Shown here in pieces: positions 23,801-35,419 of a stretch of DNA of 64,000 nucleotides (position 1 is the first letter of the stretch; each line of letters opens with the position of its first letter). The DNA comes from Jaapia argillacea MUCL 33604 (lineage: Eukaryota > Basidiomycota > Agaricomycetes > Jaapiales > Jaapiaceae). Position numbers and translations under genes: made by a program. The notes under the pieces are model-generated. The model had not been told where the DNA came from. It ran no database searches and saw only the letters and a list, made by a program, of their open reading frames with translations. The stretch is taken from NCBI GenBank assembly GCA_000697665.1, contig KL197710.1, forward strand, positions 1,279,837 through 1,343,836, in the 5' to 3' direction.

Positions 23801-24525
23801 ATGTCTTCAATCACTGTCCCTGAGGGGTGAGTGTATCATGGTTTCCGTGCGCATGTCCATTTTCCTGACACGCAGGGCAGTTACTCCTACGTTATTGCTG
23901 CAGCAATTTCGACCTCGTACTTGCTCATTTGGCAAACAGTTAGGGTTGGTGCGGCTCGCAAGGCTGCCAAGGTTGCCTACCCCCAACGTATGTGTGGGAT
24001 TTGCTGTTACAGGACACCCGAGAACTCATTTGCTTTTATTCAGTCTATGCAGAGAAGGCGGAAGCTGAGGCCAACAAGGCTGCGATGAAGTTCAACTGTA
24101 CGCAGCGTACGTCGGTTTCTTGTTTGGTGGAGCGGAGTGTCGTCTGACAGGAGTTTCAGGCGCCCATCAAAACACCCTGGAGAATATTCCTATGGTTCTC
24201 CTCAAGTAAGAGCTATCGTTGGCCTATGTTTATTACAGTTGTCTGAACGTTCCGACTCACAGCACTTTGGTCATGGGTTTGGAATTCCCAATTGCTGCCG
24301 CAAGCCTTTGCGGTGTATGGACTGCCTCCCGAGTCCTTTATACGCTGGGGTATGCCACCGGCGATCCTGCCAGGGTATGTGGTTGCGCGCTTTCTACCTC
24401 GCATGTGTTTACAGTCTTGGTTGCAGCGCAACAAATCTGGAGGCGTTTTTGGCAGTATTGCGGGGGTTGGTCTCATCGGTGGGTCGACCTATGCCGTAGT
24501 CCAGTTTATCCGTGCTGGTCTTTAA
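23801..24525 (+). CDS. MAPEG protein, microsomal glutathione S-transferase 3-like (copy 2)
   Basis: Paralogue of the gene at 21615-22413, with the same intron positions and phases. Exon 1 (23801-23826) gives MSSITVPEG; the exon after 23880 gives YSYVIAAAISTSYLLIW. Then come KAAMKFNCTQ and RAHQNTLENIP (glutathione-site motif of MGST3), LVMGLEFPIAAASLCGVW, RVLYTLGYATGDPAR and a final membrane segment GSIAGVGLIGGSTYAVV ending in RAGL. About 150 residues and four predicted membrane spans, the usual size for the family. It ends convergently with the RING gene at 24709. Confidence 0.9.
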
Positions 24526-24708
24526 GCTGGTAGTTGGGGAGCGGTTATTATGTGAACGACATCTTTTATACATTCGATATAATACAATGTTCTGTGATTT
24601 AAATTCTTCAAGGCAACATGTCTAGTGTTCAAAGGATCTATGAAAGCAACGCATCATCGGGCATGTGAACGCTACGGGGTTCATGAAATAGATTATCGTC
24701 TGGTATAC

Positions 24709-26275
24709 CTAGCCAAATATTCCCTTCCAAGGGTCTCCCCCATTACCAGTGCGTTCGCCTAACCCCTCGTGACCGTCCTCACTGCTCTCGCCCTCCATCA
24801 ACCCACTGCTCACCAATTTCTGCACCATAGCCTTCATATTCCAAACTTCTGCCGGTTTCTGGCTCACAGCCGATCGACAATACGGGCAAGTCTTGTTTAG
24901 CATATGCAAGAATGTCGAAGGATCCTCGCCTTCGGGAACAGCAGCAGTAAACCATTTGAAAAGGCATGGGTAGCACACGATGTGCCCGCAAGGCGAAAGC
25001 GAGCACGGTTGTTTGTAGATTTCGGAACAAATTTGACAAGTGAGGGATTCTTGGAAATGAGAGACGAGGCTCTTGTACTTTGTGAGTTGCTCGTTCTGGG
25101 ACTAGAGGGTTGTATCAGTCACATGGCGTGCGTAGTTGGGTTGAGAACGGAATGTCGTACCTCGATTTCCGCTATCCTGACCGCTTCGGCAGCGGATAAA
25201 GACGAGGAGGCGTCCCACGACCGTCCTTGTGAATTTGATGTTGATGGTCCATTAGGATCCGATATTCCCAACGCTTCACCGGTCACTAGATCGGCGCACG
25301 ACAAGCAAAACCCCTGATCTGACTGGGGATTCCGCTCGCAAATCACGCAAGCACTAGCTTCCCCAGATTGAACAGCTTCCCTACGGATGGAGGAATTTAG
25401 CTGAAGCCAATGTTCTACTTGCAATGGAAGCGAACCTTCCATGTTCAACACAGCAGTATCCAGAAAATTCGTCCATAGCGACCTTTGAGCAATGAGAAAG
25501 GGAGCAGAGGGATCCGGGGCTTTCCTCGACCCGGGTGGCACGTAACGCATCCAAGACGGATCGCTCACAGCAGGCCATACAAAGCTCTTCTTCATACCTA
25601 GGCTGGTTACAGAGACGGCATGACAGAACTTCACCGCGTAGTACGGCGTCTCTGTACAGCTGTTGGTACGGGTCACATAGACAGTCGTAACGAAGAACGC
25701 ACCCCCCGTGCCTTCTTGTACAGTATCCCCCAAATTCTGCCCTCCCCGTGATGGGGCAACCGCTCAGTAGACAATCAGGTTCTTCTGGAATCGTGTCATC
25801 AGAGCTGGCACGTCCCGGTGGCACCACGGGGGCCCAGTCTGGGACTGGCCACTGGACACAAGAGCTGCACAAACGTCCAGAAAGGACATGAACACGGTGA
25901 CAACCTTCACAGTATTGGGCTTCTGTCCTTTCCCTACACGAGCACTCCGTCAGAGGAATGAGGAGTCAGAACCGGCGCTAGTGCCACTCACGATTCGTGA
26001 TCAAAAGAGCAGAAGCCATTGAACATCGCTGTTGCACGCAAATCGCATCCTGGCCTGACACATCTCGCCCAAGTTGTTGACGCAGTAGTGATGGGCACAT
26101 AGGAATTTCTCTTCAGTTTCGAACTCGACCCACCACCGGCCTGCAATGGCCGAGCGGTTCGATTTGGGGCCAAACCGTTCATCGATGAGGTGCTACTCGC
26201 AGAGCTGTGGTGGGGTTGGCGATGCAACTTCTCTCGTGGAGGTTGACCAGCACTGGATGAAGTATTCTGACCCAT
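24709..26275 (-). CDS. RING-finger protein with three A-B Cys modules (array copy 1)
   Basis: Probable E3 ubiquitin ligase. After a Ser-rich leader (MGQNTSSSAGQ) the protein alternates two kinds of small Cys motif. Type A is C-x4-C-x11-C-x3-H, at about 25995-26065, 25725-25790 and 25455-25530. Type B is C-x2-C-x9/10-C-x2-C, at about 25875-25935, 25600-25665 and 25300-25360. The A and B modules lie in separate exons or are split by short introns. Then a short helical linker (SQNEQLTKYKSLVSHFQ) leads to a C3HC4 RING: TCQIC, CSLSPCGHIVC, YPCLFKWF and KTCPYC (about 24850-25050). After the RING come KPAEVWNMKAMVQKLVSSGL and the C-terminal tail DPWKGIFG. Zinc binding by A and B is inferred from the spacing. 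First of four tandem paralogues on this strand. Confidence 0.75.
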
Positions 26276-26811
26276 CTCGACTCGATGGCGACTGGTCGAT
26301 AGCCAGATGGGAGTTACGGCTGAATACCAACCACTGCATATTTTGCTAAGTCACGGCATCGGATGGGCGTCTATACTGCTGCGCAAGGCCTGACGGTTCG
26401 TTCCATTGATCCCTGGAAGGCAAGCAAAATGCCACATTTCAACAAAGGGTAAGAGTTGAGAAAGTATATATACATAGTGGCAGTACTTATGGTTGCACAC
26501 CTGTTGAAGCTTTAAAAGTCTGGTACACGACCATACCGCCGCCACGGTCAGGCAATTCGATTCTGTGCCCAACGTGTATACCACGTAAATACATGGTAGT
26601 TCGGTTCGCAAGCTGGGATACATCTGAGTACAGCAGAGGCTGATGAAATCGGCCGCTGGGAGGGTGGGGCGTAGTAAATAAGGAGTAACGTACACCTACA
26701 AGAAATTCAAGAATAGTGAGGTTCGATGTCATGTCATAGGCAGGAACGTGATGGACTAGTGGCCCCCCCAACATAGATCGTGTTGAAGGGACCACGAGAC
26801 CCATCTACAAA
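26276..26811. other. Spacer between RING copies 1 and 2
   Basis: About 535 bases. On the minus strand two overlapping frames (26351-26695 and 26487-26804) hold fragments such as HRIELPDRGGGMVVYQTF that look more protein-like than chance. I cannot join them into a recognised gene. It may be a small unknown gene or regulatory sequence. Confidence 0.25.
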
Positions 26812-28002
26812 TCAAGACCGCCCAAAAATCCCGTTCCAAGGGTCACCACTTAGAAGGTCGAGCTGACCGCGACCACCGGCATCGCCGCGATCAGCACTAC
26901 CAGCCAACCCACTGCGGACCAAACATGCCACCATGTCCTTCATCCCCCAAGCCTCTACCGGCTTGTCCTTTACCGTGACGCGACAAAAAGGACACGTCTT
27001 ATTCACAACTTGTTCACTCCTTCGGGGCCTCTGGCCGACAGGAGCAGAAGCCGAAGCCGTGAACCACTTGAGGAGACAATTTTGGCAGGCAACGTGTCCG
27101 CACGGAGAAAGAAAGCAAGGCCTGGTGTATAACTCTGAGCAGAGTGTGCATGTCAAGGATTCCTGAAGTTGTGAGATAACTGCGCGTTGTTTCGAAGATT
27201 CTCGGAGATGTTTCTGACAAGGAAGGGGCGGCTCAGTAGACGCTACAGGGCGAAGGCGTCCAAGCAATCCCACCTCCATAAGGTTCGCTTGTAGTGGTGA
27301 TGTTTGCAAGCCGTCTTCATTGACCCTCTGCGAGTCATTCGCACAATAGGCTGAGGTTTTTCGCAAGGTTCCCTTTCTATGTCCTTCCGGCGAAACGGGT
27401 GTTGGGGATGAGGAGGATGAAGACATGGATTGCTGCGCATCTGCTCGCTGACGATGATCGCTCAAGGTGAGCTTGATTGCACATAGGGTGTCGAGAATAT
27501 CTCGTCCCTTCTGCAAAGACGACGCAACGAAGACGTTGACGTTTATGATATGAAGATCGTAACTGGTGAATGTCAAGAAACATACCAATTGTAGATTATG
27601 CCTCTGCGTTGTACTCAGACATATAGTATAGTCTGGATAGGAAGGCAACTTCTCCATTATAATGTAGGCAGCTTTTCCAAACTCGATGAAAGCGTCCTCC
27701 AGATCTCCCGCTCGAGCATAAGCGCTACCAGTACCATGGCTCTTCTCTGCAGCGATGAGGTCAGATGCAAGACCATCTGATGGTTCTATAGGTCCCTTTC
27801 GGAGTTGCCGAGTTAGCTCAACGATGGTAGGTGGCAGGCGGGAGGGGTTAGATCTTTCCGTTGGTTGGACCGCCTGCTCAGCAGTTGAACTTCGTAGATG
27901 GTTGGGGCGATCATTATCAACGGAAGGGTGTAAAACAGAGTTGGGATGGCGGACCATCGGAAGACGTTTCGGCCGTTTAGGATAGATGGATGGAGGCTGC
28001 AT
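26812..28002 (-). CDS. RING-finger protein with USP8/AMSH-type N-terminal domain (array copy 2)
   Basis: Same RING and C-terminal tail as its neighbours, but the A-B Cys modules are absent. Instead residues ~57-160 resemble the USP8 dimerisation/AMSH N-terminal helical domain: AYARAGDLEDAFIEFGKAAYIIMEKLPSYPDY matches that family's GDLENAF..EKLPKHPDY pattern. The RING follows: TCTLC, CFLSPCGHVAC, QNCLLKWF and KTCPFC (about 26985-27160). Then KPVEAWGMKDMVACLVRSGL and the tail DPWNGIFGRS. A likely intron, 27511-27585 (GTATGT...TTGCAG, 75 nt), is open in frame and divisible by three, so both spliced and unspliced messages would be readable. In USP8 and AMSH this domain links to endosomal ESCRT proteins; a role here in ubiquitin-linked trafficking is a guess. 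Confidence 0.75.
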   Translation of the reverse strand: MQPPSIYPKRPKRLPMVRHPNSVLHPSVDNDRPNHLRSSTAEQAVQPTERSNPSRLPPTIVELTRQLRKGPIEPSDGLASDLIAAEKSHGTGSAYARAGDLEDAFIEFGKAAYIIMEKLPSYPDYTICLSTTQRHNLQLVCFLTFTSYDLHIINVNVFVASSLQKGRDILDTLCAIKLTLSDHRQRADAQQSMSSSSSSPTPVSPEGHRKGTLRKTSAYCANDSQRVNEDGLQTSPLQANLMEVGLLGRLRPVASTEPPLPCQKHLRESSKQRAVISQLQESLTCTLCSELYTRPCFLSPCGHVACQNCLLKWFTASASAPVGQRPRRSEQVVNKTCPFCRVTVKDKPVEAWGMKDMVACLVRSGLAGSADRGDAGGRGQLDLLSGDPWNGIFGRS

Positions 28003-28206
28003 AATATTCAGGCAAGTGTGTCAGTTTCAGATGTTGTGGGAGGAGAGGAAAGATAAAAGATGAAGGTCCTGGAGCACGGCAAAGGCCGCTTGCTCGAAGT
28101 AAGATAGGCCTCACTCATACACGATTACATGTGACATTGTGTGACTATCACGTGAAGCACACAGGACTCCGGAACAACAGTGGACAAAAATGCTCAAAAG
28201 AGAAAT

Positions 28207-28290
28207 GACAACGAGCAGGAATCGAACGCAAGCCTCGCGAGAAAAACAAAATATTGGAGTAGCATGTCTGGCAGCTGCACCACGAAGGCA
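28207..28290 (-). other. tRNA-like fragment with A- and B-box matches
   Basis: Read on the minus strand, TGGTGCAGCTG matches the pol III A box (TRGYNNANNNG) and about 55 bases later GCGTTCGATTCC nearly matches the B box (GGTTCGANTCC). An acceptor stem and a paired T stem do not form, and no anticodon arm closes. It is therefore not a working tRNA as far as I can see. It could be a decayed tRNA gene or the head of a tRNA-derived SINE. It sits 48 bases from the assembly gap. Confidence 0.35.
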
Positions 28291-28337
28291 TAGAGGGTGG
28301 TGAAATGGCGGCTATATGATGGTGTAGGCTGGGGTTG

Positions 28338-28856
28338 NNNNNNNNNNNNNNNNNNNNNNNNNNNNNNNNNNNNNNNNNNNNNNNNNNNNNNNNNNNNNNN
28401 NNNNNNNNNNNNNNNNNNNNNNNNNNNNNNNNNNNNNNNNNNNNNNNNNNNNNNNNNNNNNNNNNNNNNNNNNNNNNNNNNNNNNNNNNNNNNNNNNNNN
28501 NNNNNNNNNNNNNNNNNNNNNNNNNNNNNNNNNNNNNNNNNNNNNNNNNNNNNNNNNNNNNNNNNNNNNNNNNNNNNNNNNNNNNNNNNNNNNNNNNNNN
28601 NNNNNNNNNNNNNNNNNNNNNNNNNNNNNNNNNNNNNNNNNNNNNNNNNNNNNNNNNNNNNNNNNNNNNNNNNNNNNNNNNNNNNNNNNNNNNNNNNNNN
28701 NNNNNNNNNNNNNNNNNNNNNNNNNNNNNNNNNNNNNNNNNNNNNNNNNNNNNNNNNNNNNNNNNNNNNNNNNNNNNNNNNNNNNNNNNNNNNNNNNNNN
28801 NNNNNNNNNNNNNNNNNNNNNNNNNNNNNNNNNNNNNNNNNNNNNNNNNNNNNNNN
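28338..28856. other. Assembly gap (519 N)
   Basis: Unsequenced run of N inside the RING-gene array. Sequence on both sides (28003-28337 and 28857-29214) shows no protein gene that I can support, so the gap may hide a repeat or another array member. Confidence 0.99.
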
Positions 28857-29214
28857 AACCCACGGGCATAGTGCTGCCTTGAGTTCTCTGGTTTTCAATT
28901 TTCTCATCAGAGTCTACATGTATACTTATAAGCGTTTCTGTTCAAATCCTCTGCCAAAACTGGGTCACCGTGACAAGACTGAGTCATGTGATGTAACTGT
29001 GTATGAACGAGGCCTATCTTATCCTGGAAGGAATCCACCACAGGTGATCCATTAATTACTCAGCTATCGATGCCTATCATATACACAGCACGTCGTAGAA
29101 GCAACCGTTTTGGCGCCAACACACACCAGGGTGTGATATTACAATGATAATTCCACAAGATACCACAGTCATTCTGAGTCAGTTCGTTTCACTCTCAAAT
29201 GCCTGCCAGTAGGC

Positions 29215-30338
29215 TCAGGTTCTCCCAAACATCCCATTCCACGGATCCCTCCTCACCACATCGTCTACAACCTCCTTCCCGCCCACACACAACCCACTCC
29301 TAACCAAAGACGCCACCATACTCTTAACGCCCCAAGCCTCTGCCGGTTTCTCCTTCACCACACTCCTACATTCTGGACAAGTCTTATTCGCACCCAAGGA
29401 TGCTGAGAACCAATTGAACAAACATTTCTGACAGGCGGTATGTCCACAAGGCGAGAGTGAGCACGGGTTGGTGTAAAGTTCGGAGCAGACTAGACAGGTC
29501 AGGGATTCTTCGAGTTCGCCGAGGAGGGAGCGGTATTTTGCTAGCTCCGTTGCCTAGAATAAACATTTTCAGTCAGCGCGCAATGATGGGATGGTGGAAG
29601 GAATGAATTACCTCAGCGGTAATATTAAAAGTTAGAGATCCGTCAGAGGAGGAGCCTGAGGTTACACCGCTAGACCTAGATGTACTCGCAACGGGGTGTC
29701 GGAGCGCGGCTCGTGTCTTCCTATCAATGCACAAAAGGCACAACCCATCTTCAACTTGAGGATCCCTCGAACACTCGGTACACCCTTTCACCCTCCCAAC
29801 CCTCACTGATTCTCTATCACCACAAAGAGTCAATATGGTGAAGTACATATGATGAGAGGGAACTAACCTGCCATGCCCAACAGAGCAGAACCCCGAACAT
29901 TCTTCTCTCCCCGCTTCCTTACACCCCGGAACCATACATGAGTTCTTAGACAAAACTCTTGCATATACAACGCCAGATTGTCTGGGAACGGCCCGAGAAC
30001 CTTGTTGTGGGATCGACAGTGCAAGGTCACAGCAATTGACGCAAAGACTTCCTTTGGATTGAGGCCGGGCGTCGCACTGCGTACAGGGCTCGACTTCACC
30101 GCGCATCACTGCATCCCTGTGAATGTGTGGTCGATCAACACGCAATCCTTGAAGTCTCTATCGTGAGACCGACGTACCCTGCATGCCGTTTGGAACAGAA
30201 TCCGCCGAGATCCTCCTTTCCTGGCCTGACACAACCTTCAAGTCGACACCGTCGAGTATCGGTGTCTCCTCTTCCATAAATATAGGAGAACGATTCAAGT
30301 GACGACAATGACGGGCGAGGGTAACTTGTCGATGCCAT
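29215..30338 (-). CDS. RING-finger protein with two A-B Cys modules (array copy 3)
   Basis: Probable E3 ubiquitin ligase, paralogue of copies 1 and 4. Order: Ser-rich leader, A motif CRLEGC..GGFCSKRH (about 30190-30255), B motif CTQC..CVNC after a conserved AVMRGEVEP (about 30045-30110), A motif CMVPGC..SGFCSVGH (about 29880-29945), B motif CTEC..CLLC (about 29730-29790), a helical linker, then the RING TCLVC, CSLSPCGHTAC, QKCLFNWF and KTCPEC (about 29350-29505). It closes with KPAEAWGVKSMVASLVRSGL and DPWNGMFGRT. The start given is ATG 30338 (MASTSYPRPSLSS); the frame is open upstream to 30464 without another ATG, so a further 5' exon is possible. Module exons are separated by short introns. 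Confidence 0.75.
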
Positions 30339-30604
30339 GGAACGTGTGTATTGCCCTGAGATGGCCAGAGACGATGGTATAGATTTAATTGGACGTGGGT
30401 GTGCGGAGCCTGGGGGAAATTGGGGAATATATGTATACGAGCTCGAGCCAGGAGCCGAGCTCAAAGGCCTTTATCGTGGATCAAAGAACAGCTGTTTGAC
30501 AGGCACAGCATTCCGATGAGCATGGTTTTCAACGAGGCTCGAGGTAGGAGGACAACAGTCACAAAGGAGTCAAGGGTTGCACAGCCGCGACACAGCCACA
30601 ATAG

Positions 30605-30733
<129 letters not shown>

Positions 30734-30826
30734 TGAGGTACAGCACGCAAAGCTAAGATACATCAAGAAGATATCAATTCATACAGATAAAAACTATCAC
30801 TGCATTCCCTCACCCATGGCCTTCAA

Positions 30827-31945
30827 TCATCCAAACATCCCACACCACGCATCCCCAACCCCTAGCCCTCCCTCCCTCCGTTCCTCATCTTCGTCCACCA
30901 GCCCACTGTCTACCAACGCTCCAACGACATCCCTCAACTCCCTTGCCTCCGCCGGTTTCCCACTGATCACTCCCCTGCAATATGGACATGTCCTATTCAC
31001 CAGACCCAAGCACTCACTCACCAGCTCGCCTTCCGGTACGGATGAGGTGAACCATTTGAACAGGCAGGCGTAGCAGGCAGTATGTCCGCAAGGGAGGGTG
31101 TGGGGAAGGGCGTAGAGGGAGGAACATAGTTGGCAGGTTAGGGTTTGTTGGAGGGCGGAGACGAGGGATACATATTTGGAGGTCTGGCATCCGAATCAAG
31201 TTGGATTTTGTCATAAGAAGGGAGGGTAAGAAACTTACGTTGGAATCTGATCGGGTGACGTGGGATGGTCCGGCTTGAGGTATAGTTGGCGGTGGGTGGT
31301 GGGAAGGAGTCGATGATGCTGAACGTTCGTCGAAACCAGCGACGTTGGTTGACACCATCGACAGCTGTGCTCGAGCTAGTCGGTCAACGCATGTGATACA
31401 AAACCTTCCTTCTGCCATAGGCTCTGTCTCACACATCACACATCCCTTTATATCTCCTAACGACACTGCCGTCCTACAGAATAACGTATTTAACCAAACT
31501 GGGTGATGTTACTTCGCTACCTCAACAATGGCGACTTACCTAGCATGGTCGGCAGAGCAGTATCCATGACATTCATCTCTTGCGGCCTTCAGACAGTCCC
31601 CGAGAGGGCACAGCTCAACATGGCTAAGTGCGACAGAACTCGGCCCCGCTGTAGGCGACAAGTCTTCTTCATCTGAATCCTGATCTGCGAGCTGCAAGGA
31701 GGCGAGAAGATCACAGCAAACCATGCATAGGCCTTGTTTCATCTGGGGCAGTACCGAGCACTGAATGCAAGGCTCGGCTTCTCCACGCAAAATAGCCGCC
31801 CTGTGAGGAGTGTTTGTTCAGTGGAGGGATATCGAAATTGAAACAGTACATACGCTCCATGGGCCGGGGAACAATACCCCACAAATTCTTCTCTTCCTTC
31901 CTGAGAACATCCCTCAAGAAGACACATGTAGCCTTCGTCAGACAT
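30827..31945 (-). CDS. RING-finger protein with two A-B Cys modules (array copy 4)
   Basis: Paralogue of copies 1 and 3 with no leader: the ATG (31945) is followed within seven residues by the A motif CLLEGC..VGYCSPAH. Then B CIQC..CMVC after AILRGEAEP (about 31710-31775), A CPLGDC..HGYCSADH (about 31545-31615), and B CVMC..CITC after SLGDIKG (about 31385-31445). The RING is TCQLC, PHTLPCGHTAC, YACLFKWF and RTCPYC (about 30965-31140). The stretch PAEARELRDVVGALVDSGL and the tail DAWCGMFG end the protein, the most diverged tail of the four. Introns separate the modules as in the other copies. Confidence 0.75.
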
Positions 31946-32563
31946 TGAGGCTACCTAGTCACCAGCAGCAACAAGACGGTCGTCTATCGGATGTTGGAGA
32001 TCAGCTTGGAGATCAACTTTGTACGTATGTCGGGCGAGAGGATGGGAACGCCCCGGGTGGTGGACAAAGGAACAGCTGAAGATGAAGTTGTGGCAAGTCG
32101 CTGGGCAAGCTGTGCATGCAGTTATATCCCGAGCATTGTTGTGGGCCGTTTACTTGCCTGCTGGTGTTGAACTAGACGCCCAACTTGACGCTGCAGAATA
32201 AGGTCCTGATCCCGCAGGCCATGCACAGCCACGGCGAAGAGTTTCTGACTAGACACGTGTAGGAGATATTCCTCGCGCGGACAGCTTATATCTGTGGGTA
32301 TGAGATGTCTCTGAACATAGAATTGTCGTCGAACGAGCGCCCAGGTGGCGGCGGTGTTGGAGTTGTCGTCGAGGACTCGAGGATTGTTAATTAGCAAAAA
32401 TGTTTAAGCACGAGGTTCTCGAGGTCCTGCCGCCCATTCGGGAACGCAGATCGAGATCGTAGAAAATGTTTGAATCTGATGTGATCTATCCGACCAGTGA
32501 CTTGGTCAAAAATCCACAAGTCATCCCCTCATCTTGTGGACTCTCTGACCTGATCAACTCGAA
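31946..32563. other. Spacer, promoters of RING copy 4 and ADE5,7
   Basis: About 620 bases between two divergent start codons. No supported coding exon or RNA gene was seen. Confidence 0.4.
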
Positions 32564-35419
32564 ATGAGTCTACGCGTCCTCATCCTGGGAAGCGGAGGGA
32601 GAGAACACGCTCTCGCTTGGAAACTCTCTCAATCGGATCTCGTAGCACAAATCTACGTCTGTCCTGGAAATGGTGGAACATCTGCCACCAAGAAGACGAC
32701 CAACATCCCGGCCTTCAATTTTGCTGGGCTAGTGAATTTCTCTGTCAACAGTCATGTAAGGTTGACTTCGTTCATGGAATGACTAACTTTTTGACACGGG
32801 CTCAACCAGGTGAACTTGGTTGTCCCCGGGCCTGAACAATATCTTGTGGATGGGATTCAGTCTTATTTCAGAAAAGGTATGCACATGGAAACCTTACATC
32901 GACTATTTAACCCAATTCTCCTCGTAGTCGGTATCCCCGTCTTCGGTCCTAGCGCACTCGCAGCCAGGATGGAAGGTTCAAAAGCATTCGCCAAAGATTT
33001 CATGGCCCGCCATTCCATCCCTACCGCAAAATTCCAAGTCTTCCCTTCTTCCGCCCTTGAGGAAGCAATAAACTACGTTCAAACATGTAACCATCGCGTG
33101 GTCCTCAAGGCAAGCGGCCTGGCAGGCGGAAAAGGTGTTTTGATCCCTTCAAATGTCGAGGAAGCGATTGAGGGATTGAAGCAGATCATGGTACAGAATG
33201 TTTTTGGTCGAGCAGGTTTGGGGCGGCTTCGTTCACTCTCGTCGAATTGATCGATTGATAAAACCCCTGGTTATCGTAGGCAATGAAGTGGTCATTGAAG
33301 AGATGTTGACGGGATCCGAGATTTCGGTTTTGGCATTCTCGGATGGGTATACTATCGTCCCCCTACCTGCGGCTCAAGACCATAAACGAATCGGAGAGGG
33401 TGATACGGGTTTGAACACCGGAGGGATGGGGGCTTATGCTCCTGCACCCGTTGCGACCCCTACTATCATGGATCAGATTATGAGGGAGACTTTACGGCCT
33501 ACTATTGATGGGATGAGGAAGGACGGTTCGTCGATTTCCTTTTACTTCACTTCGAGGGATATTGTTTCTCAGCGATTACTTTCATTAGGGTTCCCGTTTG
33601 TCGGCATGCTCTTCACAGGATTTATGTTGACCGAATCGGGCCCCAAAGTCCTGGAGTATAACGTTCGGTTTGGAGACCCGGAGACAGAAGCTCTCATGCT
33701 TCTCCTCAGCGACGATACAGATCTCGCCGCTGTTCTTCTCGTTCGTAAGATCCAGAACGATGGCGCCGGTATGTGCTGATGGCACTCGTTTAGGCTGCAG
33801 TGGAATATCGTCTTGACTCTGTGAAAATCTCTACCAAGCCTGGCGTTTCGGTTTCCGTCATTCTTGCGTCTCAAGGATATCCCGGAGACTACGAGAAGGG
33901 GAAAGAAATCATCGTTGGAGAGGTGCCTTCAAGTGCGTTTTATTCTTGATCGTCCCCTACTCGCACAAAAACCTTTTCATTGGATCATAGATACTGTCGT
34001 TTTCCATGCCGGAACCGAACAATCTGGCGGTAAAATTCTTACTTCAGGTGGCAGAGTCCTAGCCGTAACGTCCTACGCACCGACCCTTCTGGAAGCGCTC
34101 GAATCCGTCTACCGCGGTGTCGACGGTGTCAACTTTGATGGCAAGACGTTTAGGCGAGATATCGCTCATCGGTACACACCCTCTCATTTCCTCCATCTGA
34201 CTACACTCTGACAATTCCATCCAGCGCACTCGTTTCCCAGAATGATTCAGTCAAGACAGGTTTGACCTATGCTCAAGCAGGCGTATCAGTTGATGCCGGT
34301 AACACACTGGTTGAACGTATCAAACCCCTCGTCCGATCGACCCGTCGACCAGGTGCAGACGCCGAGATCGGTGGGTTTGGTGGATGTTTCGACCTGAAAG
34401 CTACAGGATACAAAGACCCCATTCTCGTCAGTGGCACAGACGGGGTCGGTACCAAGTTGGCGGTTGCTGTCGAGACTGGGATCCATGACATGGTTGGTAA
34501 GTGCTCTTCCTTTTCAGTAGGGAATCTCAGCTGATGGTTTGAGTTAGGTATCGACCTTGTGGCGATGTGTGTTAATGATTTACTTGTCCAAGGTGCCGAG
34601 CCGCTGTACTTCCTGGACTACTTTGGATGTAGCCGGCTGGACGTCCCGACTGCGACTGATGTCGTGAAGGGAATCGCGGAGGGATGTCGGCAAGCTGGTT
34701 GTGCCTTGATCGGAGGAGAAACTGCGGAGATGCCTGGGATGTACAAGGAAGGTGAGCTGATCGATCTCTACATCAACGACGAGCGAGGTAACTTATAGGA
34801 ACTCGGACCTCTAGGCGACTATGACATGGCTGGTTTCGCAGTTGGGGCCGTCGAGAGGGAACTCTTGTTACCTCAACCTAACATCAAGCCTGGCGACATC
34901 TTACTCGGCATCCCCTCCTCCGGACTTCACTCAAATGGTTTCTCGTTAGTACGCAAAGTCGTCTCCATATCTGGTCTTTCCTATTCGTCTCCGTGCCCAT
35001 GGAACAAAGACGAGACCCTCGGCAGAGCCTTACTCCAACCTACAAGGATTTACATCAAACAAATCCTCCCCACCGCTCAAGCCGGTCATATAAAAGCGAT
35101 GTCCCATATCACAGGTGGCGGATTCATCGAAAACATTCCTCGGGTCCTGCCCCCAAGCCTTGGTTGTTATGTCGATGTTTCCGCGTGGACTCTTCCGCCC
35201 GTATTCCACTTCTTGATGGATAAGGGTGGTGTGCAGCCGCTGGAAATGTGTCGTACCTTCAATAACGGCATTGGAATGGTTCTCGTCGTCGATCCTGCGC
35301 AGGCGGACCTAGCCATCGCATCCCTGAGTAACGCGGGAGAGAACGTGGTGCATCGGATTGGCGAGGTGACCGCCAGACCGGGGGTGGAGATGCGGGGTTT
35401 GGAGGGATGGAGACCTTGA
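32564..35419 (+). CDS. ADE5,7: Bifunctional GARS-AIRS purine biosynthesis enzyme
   Basis: Catalyses steps two and five of de novo IMP synthesis. The N-terminal half is phosphoribosylamine-glycine ligase: [17 protein letters not shown] at the start, [40 protein letters not shown], an ATP-grasp strand [43 protein letters not shown] and [12 protein letters not shown]. The C-terminal half is the aminoimidazole ribotide synthetase: [81 protein letters not shown] and [15 protein letters not shown]. Both halves look complete. Short introns interrupt (for example near 32758-32810, 34497-34549 and 34752-34815). Cytosolic enzyme; this fusion order is the fungal norm. Confidence 0.96.

Noticed and set aside
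28194-29055. Open frames of 178-252 codons on both strands
   Set aside because: They consist almost wholly of the run of N and are artefacts of the gap.
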